The notes beneath the pieces were generated by a model, which was not told the origin of the DNA, ran no database searches, and was given only the letters and a program-made list of their open reading frames with translations. Below are positions 7,378-16,030 of a stretch of 64,000 nt of DNA, one piece after another. Source of the stretch: Massilia eurypsychrophila (GTDB lineage: Bacteria; Pseudomonadota; Gammaproteobacteria; Burkholderiales; Burkholderiaceae_D); the NCBI RefSeq assembly GCF_002760655.1, contig NZ_PDOC01000010.1, positions 62,001-126,000 of the forward strand. The letters run 5' to 3'. Position 1 is the stretch's first letter. Every line of letters starts with the position of its first letter. A program made the translations under genes and the position numbers.

Positions 7378-7548
7378 GAGTTTCCAGTGAATTGATGCCG
7401 GGCGCCTGCCCGACCCCGCCATGATACCGCCTCGGAGGCGGGAAATTGCATTCTGTGCGGCGCTGCCTGCAGTCTGTCGCAAACGGCCAGCGCCCGGCGC
7501 CGCGCTTTTCTACTATGGGGTCCATTACTACAAACAAGGAAAACCACC

Positions 7549-8319
7549 ATGAACACTCGCCTGACCCGTCCCCTGAACGCCCTGATGCTTGCCCTGTGCA
7601 GCGCTGCCATCGTCGTACCCGCCGCGCCCGCGCTGGCGGGCAGCTGGAACTCCGAGCGCGTCAGGGGCAGCGGCCAGGTCAAGACCGAAGCGCGCGCCCT
7701 CGGCCACTTCAACGGCGTCGCGCTGGCGCTGCCGGGCAGCGTCGAACTGCGAATCGGCAATACCGAAAGCATCACCGTCGAGACCGACGACAACCTGCTG
7801 CCGCTGATCGATACGGTAGTCGAAAACGGCACCCTCAAGATTCGCGCCGCCAGGCGCAACGTCAACTTCGACACGCGGCGCATGAAGTTCGTGGTGCAGG
7901 CCAAGGGCGTCGAGACGCTGGCGGTGGACGGCTCCGGCTCGATCAACGCCGACGCACTGCGCGGCTCGAAGGTGACGGTCGCCATCGGCGGCTCCGGTTC
8001 GATCAACGTCAAGAGCATCGACAGCGAGTCGCTGTCGGTCAACATCGGCGGCAGCGGCGACCTGAAGGTGCATGGTGGCGCGGCCAAAAGGCTCAGCGTG
8101 GCGATTGCCGGCTCCGGCGACGTCGACATGGGCCGGCTGCAAAGCACCGACGCCAGCGTCAACATCGCCGGCTCGGGCGACGCCACGATCGCCGTGCGCG
8201 ACCAGCTGAAAGTGATCATCGCCGGCTCGGGCGACGTCAACTACTACGGCGACCCGCGCGTGAGCACAACGGTCGGTGGCTCGGGCAGCGCTATCAAACT
8301 GGCCGGCGCGCCGCGTTAA
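7549..8319 (+). CDS. Secreted head-GIN-domain (DUF2807) protein
   Basis: A 256-residue protein with a signal peptide ending at PALAG and a repetitive right-handed beta-helix-like body. The turn motif GSGSIN/GSGDVN/GSGDA occurs about eight times at intervals of roughly 18-20 residues, the hallmark of the DUF2807 putative auto-transporter adhesin head-GIN domain. AAGGA precedes the ATG. Function in the family is unknown; a cell-surface or periplasmic role is inferred from the signal peptide. It is flanked by convergent PCuAC and divergent RlmI-like genes, so it is probably transcribed alone. Confidence 0.85.
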   Translation: MNTRLTRPLNALMLALCSAAIVVPAAPALAGSWNSERVRGSGQVKTEARALGHFNGVALALPGSVELRIGNTESITVETDDNLLPLIDTVVENGTLKIRAARRNVNFDTRRMKFVVQAKGVETLAVDGSGSINADALRGSKVTVAIGGSGSINVKSIDSESLSVNIGGSGDLKVHGGAAKRLSVAIAGSGDVDMGRLQSTDASVNIAGSGDATIAVRDQLKVIIAGSGDVNYYGDPRVSTTVGGSGSAIKLAGAPR

Positions 8320-8347
8320 GTTCAGGCTGCAGGGCCCGGCGAAACCC

Positions 8348-8818
8348 TTAGTGGTGCGCGTGCCCGACGCCAGCCGCCTTCGGCGCCGCATACGTCAGCG
8401 CCTTGACCGGCGCGTTGACGACGACGGTCTCACGCTTGCCCTGCTTGCGTTCGACCAGCAGCGACAGCGGCACGTTTTCGCCCTCCTTGAGCTGCTTGTT
8501 CAGGCCCACCAGCATGATGTGGTAGCCGCCGGAGGCCAGGTTGACGGTTTCGCCGGCCGGCAGGTCGATGCCATCGACTTCGCGCATTTTCATCATCTGG
8601 CCGACCATTTCCATCTTGTGAATTTCGACCGACTTGGCCACCGGCGAACTGGCCGACACCAGCCGCGCGGCGTCGGCCGAGCGCAACTGCATGAACGCGC
8701 CGCTGGCCTTTTGCTGCGGCACGGTGGCGCGCACCCAAGGCTCGCTGACGGTGGTCTGGGCAAACGCGGTGGCGGCAAATGCGATCGAAGCGATCAGCGC
8801 GAAAAATGGCTTTTTCAT
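8348..8818 (-). CDS. Periplasmic copper chaperone PCuAC
   Basis: A 156-residue protein with a signal peptide (cut near AFAQ) and the complete PCuAC copper site H67-x10-M78-x21-H100-x-M102. A His-rich GVGHAHH tail may bind further copper. PCuAC proteins carry Cu(I) in the periplasm to the CuA centre of cytochrome c oxidase, usually with a Sco protein. No sco gene is adjacent; the gene stands between a GIN-domain gene and yaeQ. Identification is firm because every metal ligand is present at the right spacing. Confidence 0.92.
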   Translation of the reverse strand: MKKPFFALIASIAFAATAFAQTTVSEPWVRATVPQQKASGAFMQLRSADAARLVSASSPVAKSVEIHKMEMVGQMMKMREVDGIDLPAGETVNLASGGYHIMLVGLNKQLKEGENVPLSLLVERKQGKRETVVVNAPVKALTYAAPKAAGVGHAHH

Positions 8819-8962
8819 TGAAGTTCCTGGAAAAATAAGTATGCTGAGGGCGAAGCGATTATAGCGCAGGGGCCGATACCATCAGCTCAAAGACCGTCGG
8901 CTTCGCCAATGGCGAGCACGACGATGCAGGTGCAGATTCGGGAAGTCTACGCGTGCTCCGAA

Positions 8963-9505
8963 TCAGCGCTCTTCCTTGTACGGCTCGCGCTCCACCAGCA
9001 CCGTGTCGACACTGTCGGTCAGCCAGATCTGGCCGTCCTGGATGGTGCACTGCAGCTGCATGTTCCGGTTCGCCATTTTCTGCAGCTGCACCGCCGCGTC
9101 GCTCGGAATGTTGATCACCGACAGATTCTTCGCCCGTTCGAGCTTGTTGGCGATCTGCTTGAACCAGATATGACTGGTCGCGCCGTAGCTGTACACCACC
9201 ACCTTTTCGGCGCGCCCGCACGCCTTCATCAGGCGCTTGTCGTCCGGCTGGCCCACTTCCACCCACAACTCGATCGCGCCGGTCAGGTCCTTCTGCCACA
9301 GGTCCGGTTCGTCCGTGTCGAACAAGCCCTTGGTAAACGTCAGCGATTCGCTCGCATTGATGGCGAACGCCAGCAGCCGGATCATCATCCGTTCGTCGGT
9401 CTCCGAAGGATGGCGCGCCAACGTCAGCAAGTGCTGCTGATAGTAGTTGCGGTCCATGTCCGCGATCTGCAGTTCGGCTTTGTAGATTGTCGCTTTAAGT
9501 GCCAT
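8963..9505 (-). CDS. yaeQ: YaeQ family protein
   Basis: A 180-residue cytosolic protein that opens MALKATIYKAELQIADMDR, continues with LTLARHPSETDERMMIRLLAF and LWVEVGQPDDKRL, and ends in a short charged tail: the full-length YaeQ pattern. The fold resembles PD-(D/E)xK nucleases, and E. coli YaeQ was once linked to suppression of rfaH defects, but its biochemical role is unresolved. It lies just downstream of purU on the same strand (about 22 bases apart) and may share its transcript. Confidence 0.9.
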   Translation of the reverse strand: MALKATIYKAELQIADMDRNYYQQHLLTLARHPSETDERMMIRLLAFAINASESLTFTKGLFDTDEPDLWQKDLTGAIELWVEVGQPDDKRLMKACGRAEKVVVYSYGATSHIWFKQIANKLERAKNLSVINIPSDAAVQLQKMANRNMQLQCTIQDGQIWLTDSVDTVLVEREPYKEER

Positions 9506-9526
9506 TGATGCTCGATGAAGGTAAAG

Positions 9527-10396
9527 TTATTTGAAGACGACAGTCTTGTCGCCGTTTTGCAAAATGCGGTGCTCGACGAACCACTTGACCGCGCGCGCCA
9601 GCACCACGCACTCGACGTCGCGCCCGATCGCCGTCAGCGCCTCGGCCGTCATCGCATGGTCGACGCGCTCGACATCCTGCTCGATGATCGGGCCTTCGTC
9701 GAGGTCGCCGGTGACGAAGTGCGCCGTCGCGCCAATCAGCTTGACGCCGCGCCGGTGCGCCTGCGCGTACGGCTTGGCGCCCTTGAAGCTTGGCAGGAAC
9801 GAGTGGTGGATGTTGATCGCCTTGCCGGCCATCGCTTGGCACAGGCCCGGCGACAAAATCTGCATGTAACGCGCCAGCACCACCAGGTCGATGCGGTGGT
9901 TGGCCATCAGCTCGAGCACCTTCGCTTCCTGCGCCAGCTTGGCTCCCTCGTCGGCGCCGGTCGCCAGCGGCAGATGGTGGAACGGGATGTTGTAGCTCGC
10001 CGCCAGCTGGTAAAAGTCCATGTGGTTCGACACGATCGCCGGAATTTCGACCGGCAGCAGGCCGCTCTTGTAGCGAAACAGCAGGTCGTTCAGGCAGTGC
10101 CCGATCTTCGACACCATCAGCATCACGCGCGGCTTGGCACGCGCGTCGTGCAGCTGCCACGTCATCTGCATCGGCGCGCACAGCGCGGCAAAGCCGTCGC
10201 GCAGGCCGGCGTCGCTCACCGCCGCATCCTCCAGCGCGAAGTGCACGCGCATGAAAAACAGGTTCGACTCGCTATCGCCAAACTGGGCCGAGTCAATGAT
10301 GTTGCAGCCGTGCTCGGCCAGGAAACCGGACACGCGATGGACGATGCCGCGCTGGTCAAGACAGGAAAGGGTCAGGATGTATTCGGGCTGCGTCAT
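9527..10396 (-). CDS. purU: Formyltetrahydrofolate deformylase
   Basis: A 289-residue cytosolic enzyme that hydrolyses 10-formyl-tetrahydrofolate to formate and tetrahydrofolate, feeding formate to PurT and balancing one-carbon units. An N-terminal ACT domain (YILTLSCLDQRGIVHRVSGF) is followed by the formyl-transferase domain with VLARYMQILSP, INIHHSFLPSF, and the signature IGATAHFVTGDLDEGPII carrying the catalytic His and Asp. Length is normal for PurU. The start at 10396 was chosen because the ACT domain begins there; the frame is open to 10492 but upstream residues are not PurU-like. Confidence 0.93.
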   Translation of the reverse strand: MTQPEYILTLSCLDQRGIVHRVSGFLAEHGCNIIDSAQFGDSESNLFFMRVHFALEDAAVSDAGLRDGFAALCAPMQMTWQLHDARAKPRVMLMVSKIGHCLNDLLFRYKSGLLPVEIPAIVSNHMDFYQLAASYNIPFHHLPLATGADEGAKLAQEAKVLELMANHRIDLVVLARYMQILSPGLCQAMAGKAINIHHSFLPSFKGAKPYAQAHRRGVKLIGATAHFVTGDLDEGPIIEQDVERVDHAMTAEALTAIGRDVECVVLARAVKWFVEHRILQNGDKTVVFK

Positions 10397-10536
10397 GGGC
10401 ATCAACGGTGCGAAAAGTGGGTCGGGCAAGCCCGCCATTGTCGCACGCGACGGCAGATTTTCAATCATGGCAAAAATAGCACGACCGTGCAATTTACGGT
10501 ATAGTTGCTCGCTCCATCCCCAACCAAGGAAGCGCC

Positions 10537-11568
10537 ATGTCCGACACCACCCTGCTGAACCAGCAATTTCGCCTCGCCGCGCGCCCGGTCGGGCTGCCCA
10601 AGCCGACCGATTGGCAGATGACGAGCGAAGCGGTGCGCGACATCGGCGACGGCGAAATCGTCGTCAAGGCGCTGTACCTGTCGCTCGACCCGGCCATGCG
10701 CGGCTGGATGAACGAGGGCAAGTCGTACATCAAGCCGGTCGGCATCGGCGACGTCATGCGCGCCGGCGGCGTCGGCGTGGTGCTGGCGTCGAAGTCGCCC
10801 AAATTCGTCGTCGGCGATCACGTCTCCGGTTCGATCGGCGTGCAGCGCTTCTGGGTCGGCGCGGCCGACGACAAGTACGGCGCCTTCTTCAAGATCGATC
10901 CAACCATGGCGCCGCTGGCGACCTGGCTCAACACGCTCGGCATGCCCGGCATGACCGGCTACTTCGGCCTGCTCGAAGTGGGCCAGCCGAAAGCGGGCGA
11001 AACGGTGGTGGTGTCGGGCGCGGCCGGCGCGGTCGGCCAGACCGTCGGCCAGGTCGCCAAGCAACTCGGCTGCCGCGTGGTCGGCATTGCCGGCGGCAAG
11101 GACAAGTGCGACTTCGTCGTCAAGGAACTCGGCTTCGACGCCTGCATCGACTACAAGGCCGGCGACGTGCGTGCCGGCCTGAAAGAATATTGCCCGAACG
11201 GCGTCGACGTGTACTTCGACAATGTTGGCGGCGACATCCTCGACACCGTCCTCACCCGCATCAACATGCGCGCCCGCATCGTCATCTGCGGCGCCATCTC
11301 CCAGTACAACAACACCGCGCCGGTCAAGGGACCGTCGAACTACCTGTCGCTGCTGGTGAACCGCGCGCGCATGGAAGGCATCGTCGTGTTCGATTACGCC
11401 GACCGTTACCACCTGGGCGTGGCGGCAATCGGCAAGTGGCTCAAGGAAGGTAACTTCAAGAGCCGCGAAGACGTTGTTGACGGCCTGGAGAAATTCCCCG
11501 ACGCGCTGCTGATGCTGTTTACGGGCAAAAACTTCGGCAAGCTGGTACTCAAGGTCGCCGACGCTTGA
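10537..11568 (+). CDS. Zinc-independent NADP-dependent medium-chain reductase (CurA/LTB4DH type)
   Basis: A 343-residue cytosolic oxidoreductase. The N-terminal GroES-like domain carries LYLSLDPAMRGWM, characteristic of the prostaglandin/leukotriene reductase branch, and no structural zinc cysteines. The Rossmann domain has SGAAGAVGQTVGQVAKQLG and the VDVYFDNVGGDILD segment. Such enzymes reduce the C=C bond of alpha,beta-unsaturated ketones and aldehydes with NADPH, as in E. coli CurA. The gene diverges from purU and ends before a perfect palindromic hairpin at 11619. Confidence 0.9.
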   Translation: MSDTTLLNQQFRLAARPVGLPKPTDWQMTSEAVRDIGDGEIVVKALYLSLDPAMRGWMNEGKSYIKPVGIGDVMRAGGVGVVLASKSPKFVVGDHVSGSIGVQRFWVGAADDKYGAFFKIDPTMAPLATWLNTLGMPGMTGYFGLLEVGQPKAGETVVVSGAAGAVGQTVGQVAKQLGCRVVGIAGGKDKCDFVVKELGFDACIDYKAGDVRAGLKEYCPNGVDVYFDNVGGDILDTVLTRINMRARIVICGAISQYNNTAPVKGPSNYLSLLVNRARMEGIVVFDYADRYHLGVAAIGKWLKEGNFKSREDVVDGLEKFPDALLMLFTGKNFGKLVLKVADA

Positions 11569-11618
11569 CCGGTCCCTTCACGAGACACTCAACCGATCCG
11601 ACTTCACCCGATTGAAAA

Positions 11619-11640
11619 GGTCTGACCTAAAGGTCAGACC
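11619..11640. terminator. Perfect palindromic hairpin after the reductase gene
   Basis: Arms GGTCTGACCT and AGGTCAGACC flank a two-base centre, giving a symmetrical stem 51 bases after the stop of the reductase gene. It shares the GGTCTGAC core of the window's intergenic repeat family and probably acts as a transcript end, although no T-run follows. Confidence 0.5.
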
Positions 11641-11813
11641 ACCGCAGCACCTGCATTGTTCCCGCTTCGCCTCCTTCGCTTGACCAATCCCACCTGCAGC
11701 TCAAATTGCCTGAACTTGGCGTGTCAAACGTCGTCTACCTGAAGTTCCATTCATGGCCACGTGCATCGCTGCCATGCGGCGCTATTTTCCGACCGACTCA
11801 AGCTGAGGACAAC

Positions 11814-12296
11814 ATGCAATCATTCAACGACAACCCCGCCCTGCGCGCGCAGCTCGAATCGCAGGTCGACTTCATGACCGAATTTACCCAGCGGGCGTAC
11901 GACGCCATTCGCCAGCTAAGCGACATCAACCTGAAACTGGCACGCCAGTCCACCGAGAGCGCGCTGTACGCCGGCCGCGAACTGCTCTCATGCAGCGACC
12001 CGGCCAGGTTTATCGAGACGGCGATGAAGCAGGTGCCGCCGGCCAACGAGCGCATGCGCGTCTATCAGCAGCAGTTGCTCGGCATCATCACCGGCGCCCA
12101 GCAGGACTTCACGCGCGCGGCCGAAGCGCGCATTCCCGACGCGAGCCTCTACGCCCGCGCGGCCGCCGACGCCGCCGGCGACGTGGCGCGCCAGGCCGCG
12201 GCCGGCAACGTGGCGGTCAGCGGGTCGGCCAGCGGGTCGGCGCAGCCCGGCGGCGACTGGCCCGACCACGACAACGCCAGCGGCGCCACGCACTGA
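11814..12296 (+). CDS. Phasin family protein
   Basis: A 160-residue, mostly helical, amphipathic protein with no signal peptide. The body (QVDFMTEFTQRAYDAIRQLSDINLKLARQST) and the later segment RVYQQQLLGIITGAQQDFTRAAE are typical phasin helices, followed by an Ala/Gly/Ser-rich tail. Phasins coat polyhydroxyalkanoate granules; the PhaB-type reductase at 34.5 kb makes the precursor. GAGGAC precedes the ATG. The gene leads a rightward series with a hemerythrin and a KGG stress protein. Confidence 0.82.
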   Translation: MQSFNDNPALRAQLESQVDFMTEFTQRAYDAIRQLSDINLKLARQSTESALYAGRELLSCSDPARFIETAMKQVPPANERMRVYQQQLLGIITGAQQDFTRAAEARIPDASLYARAAADAAGDVARQAAAGNVAVSGSASGSAQPGGDWPDHDNASGATH

Positions 12297-12327
12297 CCGC
12301 CACTACCACGCACATCAGGAGCTCACC

Positions 12328-12873
12328 ATGAAACGCAAACAGAAAGACGGCGCAGCCGATGCACTCGAGCTGCTCAGGGCCGACCACGAGAAGGTCAAGA
12401 CGATGTTCCGCGAGTTCGACACGCTCAAGGGCAAGGACGACGAGGACCGCCGCAAGACCGAACTGGTCGACGAAATCTGCTACGAGCTGACCTTGCACGC
12501 GATGCTCGAAGAAGAGATCTTCTACCCGGTGCTGCGCAGCGCGATCGATGACGACGAACTGCTCGACGAGGCCGACATCGAGCACGCCGGCGCGCGCGAG
12601 CTGATCGGCCAGCTCGAAGTGATGATGCCCGGCGACGACCACTTCGACGCCACCGTCACGGTGCTCGGCGAGGAAGTCGGACACCACATCGACAAGGAAG
12701 AAAGCGAATTGTTCGATGCGGCGCGCAACGCCGGCATCGACCTCGACGACCTTGGCGAGCAGCTCGCGGCGCGCAAGGAAGAACTCGAGGAAGACCTGTC
12801 GTCGCCGCCGTCGACGATCGACGCGATGGCGCCGCACGAAGGGGCGCGCCGCCAGCCGCGCGCCCCGAACTAG
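12328..12873 (+). CDS. Hemerythrin HHE-domain protein
   Basis: A 181-residue acidic, four-helix protein. Iron-ligand candidates occur at RADHEKVKTMF, LTLHAMLEEEIFYP, IEHAGARELIGQ and HHIDKEESELF, the standard HHE set. Such proteins bind a diiron centre and act in oxygen, nitric oxide or iron-stress handling in the cytoplasm. The tail is Asp/Glu-rich and then Arg/Pro-rich. It starts 31 bases after the phasin gene and is likely cotranscribed with it. Confidence 0.88.
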   Translation: MKRKQKDGAADALELLRADHEKVKTMFREFDTLKGKDDEDRRKTELVDEICYELTLHAMLEEEIFYPVLRSAIDDDELLDEADIEHAGARELIGQLEVMMPGDDHFDATVTVLGEEVGHHIDKEESELFDAARNAGIDLDDLGEQLAARKEELEEDLSSPPSTIDAMAPHEGARRQPRAPN

Positions 12874-12986
12874 GGCGGAACTAAAGGGCTGCCCCTACCT
12901 CTAAATCCACGAGCGCATCAATGCGCGCGCCCGGCGCGGGACCATCCCCCCGGTTTTCAGCACAGTGTGCACACAAGGAGATCGAC

Positions 12987-13340
12987 ATGGCGACAAGCAA
13001 AGAAAGTAGCGGTGGCAAAGGCGCCACCTCGGGCGGCAACGCCCAGAAGAGCGGACCGGCCAAGCGCGGCTTTGCCGCAATGGACCAGAACCAGCAGCGG
13101 GAGATCGCCAGCAAGGGTGGCCAAGCCGCACACCAGAAAGGAACGGCGCACGAATTCGACTCGGAGGAAGCGCGCCGGGCCGGACAAAAAGGCGGCGAGG
13201 CGGTCAGCCGCGACCGTGAACACATGGCCGACATCGGCCGCAAAGGGGGCGAAAGCCGGCAGTCGGCCAACCGCGCCGCCGCCGCTGCCGCCGCCGCCAA
13301 CGCACCGAAAGGCAACCGCCAGGGCAACAAGGAGGAATAG
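12987..13340 (+). CDS. KGG-repeat stress protein
   Basis: A 117-residue, very hydrophilic and probably disordered protein containing KGG motifs (GGKGATSGG, ASKGGQAAH, GQKGGEAVS, GRKGGESRQ). This is the stress-induced KGG family related to Bacillus GsiB and plant LEA proteins, thought to protect against desiccation or starvation. AAGGAG precedes the chosen ATG by 6 bases; upstream in-frame codons lack such a site. Neighbouring phasin and hemerythrin genes suggest a stationary-phase set. Confidence 0.85.
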   Translation: MATSKESSGGKGATSGGNAQKSGPAKRGFAAMDQNQQREIASKGGQAAHQKGTAHEFDSEEARRAGQKGGEAVSRDREHMADIGRKGGESRQSANRAAAAAAAANAPKGNRQGNKEE

Positions 13341-13564
13341 GCCCATGCTGCAGGCGCCGTGCGCGGTGGCCTGCATGCCGGACCGGCATGGCTTTCAATG
13401 AGCGATTTGAACAAGCGCTTTGAACAACGCTTCACGTTGCATGGCTTCTCCTGCGATCAGCTAGTCGTATCCGCTATTTGCGCCGGGCCCGGAAAAACTC
13501 TTCCCCGCCCGGCTTTTTTCCGCCCGCCACCGCCGCAGCGGGTATGTGGTACATTCGCCCGCCT

Positions 13565-14074
13565 ATGACTCCACTGAAATACCTCAGCGCCTATTCCGAG
13601 CAGACGCGCGCCCAGGTCGCGCAGCTGATCGCCGACGGCAAGCTGGCCGCCGTGCTGCGCCAGCGCTATCCGCACGCGCACGCGATCCGCACCGACAAGG
13701 CGCTGTTCGACTACGTGCAGGACCTGAAGTCGGAATTCCTGCGCCACGCCGAGCCGATCAGCAAGGTCGCGTTCGACAACAAGATACAGGTAATCCAGCA
13801 TGCGCTCGGACTGCACACGTCAATCTCGCGGGTGCAGGGTAGCAAGCTCAAAGCCAAGCACGAGATCCGCATCGCCACCGTCTTCAAAACCGTGCCGCTC
13901 GAAATGCTGCGCATGATCGCCGTGCATGAACTGGCGCACGTGAAGGAAAAGCAGCATGACAGGGCGTTCTACAAGCTGTGCTGCCATATGGAACCGCAAT
14001 ATCACCAGTACGAATTCGACCTGCGCCTGGCCCTCACCGTGCTTGACACGTCGGGCGAACGCCTGTGGAGCTGA
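13565..14074 (+). CDS. YgjP-type zinc metallopeptidase-like protein
   Basis: A 169-residue cytosolic protein with the zinc-binding motif HELAH at 121-125 followed by His131 (HELAHVKEKQHDRAFYKLC), as in the YgjP/DUF45 metallopeptidase group related to SprT. Upstream strands carry VFKTVPLEMLRMI, typical of the domain. The chosen ATG opens the helix before the domain; a frame upstream is open but low-complexity. Substrates of the family are not established. No partner restriction genes, sometimes linked to this domain, are nearby. Confidence 0.8.
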   Translation: MTPLKYLSAYSEQTRAQVAQLIADGKLAAVLRQRYPHAHAIRTDKALFDYVQDLKSEFLRHAEPISKVAFDNKIQVIQHALGLHTSISRVQGSKLKAKHEIRIATVFKTVPLEMLRMIAVHELAHVKEKQHDRAFYKLCCHMEPQYHQYEFDLRLALTVLDTSGERLWS

Positions 14075-14110
14075 CAGCATTTGTATCCTGTTTGCAACAT
14101 TGATTGAAAT

Positions 14111-14141
14111 TTGACAATCCCGGCGGTCCGTCGTGTATACA
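14111..14141 (+). promoter_or_regulatory. Possible sigma-70 promoter for the porin cassette
   Basis: A perfect -35 box TTGACA (14111-14116) is followed after 19 bases by TATACA (14136-14141). The spacer is two bases longer than ideal. It lies about 150 bases before the porin start, leaving a long untranslated leader. Confidence 0.4.
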
Positions 14142-14291
14142 ATGGCTAGTCCGGCGGTATTATTTTCGTGTCCCCACGCAATGTGCACGACCATCCCGTC
14201 AAAATTCTAAAACAACACCTCCGCGCCGCTTGCATGACCGCTGCGCGCGGGCGCATGTTGTCCCCCCACCTGGCCTGATGAGAACATTTCA

Positions 14292-15578
14292 ATGCACGTG
14301 AAGCAACCGGCATACCTCCCCATGACTGCCAGCGCCGGGCGTCAGCGGCCAGTTCTGCGTTTCGGCGCGGCCCTGATCGGCCTGGCCTGCGCGGCGTACG
14401 CCCACGCCGACGACCTGGCGAGGCCGGCCTGGTCGTTCAGCGGCTTTGGCAGCGCCGGCGTGGCCTACTCGAACCATGCCCACGGTGACTACATCACCTC
14501 AGCACTGAAACCCGACGGCGTCGGCGCGAGCGGGAGCTGGAGCACCAGTCTCGACAGCCGGCTCGGCGCGCAACTCAAATACACGGCAAACGACAAGTGG
14601 TCGGCCGTGGTGCAGGCCGTTACCGAACAACGCCTCGACAACAGCTACCGGCCGGTCATCGAATGGGCCAACGTCAAGTACCAGGCCACTCCCGACCTGG
14701 CGCTGCGGGTCGGGCGCATCGCGCTGCCGATGTTCCTGGCGGCCGACTACCGCAAGGTCGGCTACGCCTTGCCTTGGGCGCGCACGCCGGTGGAAGTGTA
14801 TGGTGTCATTCCGCTCACCAGCAGCGACGGCATCGACGCGACTTACCGCTTCAACCAGGGCGCGGTCAAAAACGTCACCCAGGCGTTTTTCGGCCGGACC
14901 CGTCTGGCGCTGCCGGCCGGCGGCGCCATCGAGGCGAAGCGGCTGGCCGGGTTTGCCAACACCACCGAGTACGGCGCCGCCAGCGTGCGCCTGAGCATGC
15001 TGCGCACCGATCTGTCGATCGACATCCTGCGCGATCTGTTCGACGGCCTGCGCCAGTTCGGACCGCAAGGCGTCGCCCTGGCCGAGCGTTACGCGCTCGA
15101 CAACAAGCAGGTGACCGCGCTGAGCATCGGCGTTAACTACGATCCGGGCCGCTGGTTCGTCATGAGCGAACTGGGGCGCATGCGCACACGCTCGCTGCTC
15201 GGCGACACGACCGGGCTGTACGCTACCGCCGGCTACCGCTTGGGCGAATTCACGCCCTACGTCGCCTACGCGCGCGTGAAGGCCGACAGCGCCACCACCG
15301 AGCGTGGCCTCGATTTGTCGCGCTTGCCGCCGGCCGCGGCGCGCGCCGGCGCCATCCTCAACGGCAGCCTGAACGCGCTGCTAACGACGGTTCCAGCGCA
15401 GCGCACGATCAGCATCGGCGCGCGCTGGGACTGTGCCACCGACGTCGCCCTCAAGCTTCAGCTCGATCGCGCGACCCCACAAGACGGCTCGCGCGGCACC
15501 TTCACCAATATCCAGCCGAGCTTTCGCTCCGGCAGCGCCGTGAACGTCGCGAGCGCGGTGCTCGACTTTGTTTTCTAA
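14292..15578 (+). CDS. Porin-like outer membrane protein
   Basis: A 428-residue protein with an N-terminal signal (cut near AYAHAD) and an amphipathic beta-strand body, including FSGFGSAGVAYSNH, WSAVVQAVTEQRLDNSYRPVIEWANVKYQ and VGRIALP, ending in VLDFVF with a terminal aromatic as outer membrane barrels require. It matches trimeric-porin-like proteins found in front of small PstS-like binding proteins. The next gene starts 10 bases after the stop, so it heads a cassette with a periplasmic binding protein and two c-di-GMP enzymes. Confidence 0.75.
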   Translation: MHVKQPAYLPMTASAGRQRPVLRFGAALIGLACAAYAHADDLARPAWSFSGFGSAGVAYSNHAHGDYITSALKPDGVGASGSWSTSLDSRLGAQLKYTANDKWSAVVQAVTEQRLDNSYRPVIEWANVKYQATPDLALRVGRIALPMFLAADYRKVGYALPWARTPVEVYGVIPLTSSDGIDATYRFNQGAVKNVTQAFFGRTRLALPAGGAIEAKRLAGFANTTEYGAASVRLSMLRTDLSIDILRDLFDGLRQFGPQGVALAERYALDNKQVTALSIGVNYDPGRWFVMSELGRMRTRSLLGDTTGLYATAGYRLGEFTPYVAYARVKADSATTERGLDLSRLPPAAARAGAILNGSLNALLTTVPAQRTISIGARWDCATDVALKLQLDRATPQDGSRGTFTNIQPSFRSGSAVNVASAVLDFVF

Positions 15579-15588
15579 GAGGGCGCCG

Positions 15589-16023
15589 ATGAAATTTTCT
15601 TCCCTGCGTCACCTGCTGTTTCCTGTCATGCTGGCCGTGCTCGCCCCTGGTGCCAACGCCGGCGAACTGGTCGTGATCGTCTCGGCCAAGAGTCCGGTGG
15701 CCGCGCTGCGCGCCGACCAGGTCGCCGATATCTTTCTCGGCCAGGTCGGCCGCTTCCCCGAGGGCGGCGAGGCCGTCGCACTCGACCAGGGCATCGGCTC
15801 GGCCCAGCGCGACGAATTCTACGTCAAGGTGGCAGCGAAGACGCCGGCGCTGGTGAAGGCATACTGGAGCAAGATGATCTTCACCGGCCGCGGCCAACCG
15901 CCGCGCGAAGCGCCGAACACCGCGGCAATTCGCAAGCTGGTGGCCGAGAATCCGTCGCTAATCGGTTACATCGAACGCTCCGCACTGGACGCGTCGGTTA
16001 AACCGGTGCTGATGCTGCACTAG
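15589..16023 (+). CDS. Small PstS-like periplasmic substrate-binding protein
   Basis: A 144-residue exported protein (signal cut near ANAG). It contains VVIVSAKSPVAALRADQVADIFLGQ, a pattern seen in the N-terminal lobe of phosphate-binding PstS-like proteins, and ends with IGYIERSALDASVKPVL. It is about half the length of a transport-grade binding protein, so it probably senses or scaffolds and does not serve an ABC transporter; no permease genes are present. It lies between a porin gene and a membrane c-di-GMP enzyme gene, 7 bases before the latter. Confidence 0.78.
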   Translation: MKFSSLRHLLFPVMLAVLAPGANAGELVVIVSAKSPVAALRADQVADIFLGQVGRFPEGGEAVALDQGIGSAQRDEFYVKVAAKTPALVKAYWSKMIFTGRGQPPREAPNTAAIRKLVAENPSLIGYIERSALDASVKPVLMLH

Positions 16024-16030
16024 TCGACGC

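Noticed and set aside
5452-7395. Rightward open frame of 647 codons over the PilT-like and RlmI-like genes
   Set aside because: It is fully antisense to two recognised genes with catalytic motifs and is Arg/Gly/Ala/His-rich with no domain. Length alone is no evidence in GC-rich DNA.
13341-13564. Possible gene between the KGG and YgjP-type genes
   Set aside because: The 224 bases hold only short frames without a ribosome binding site or family features.
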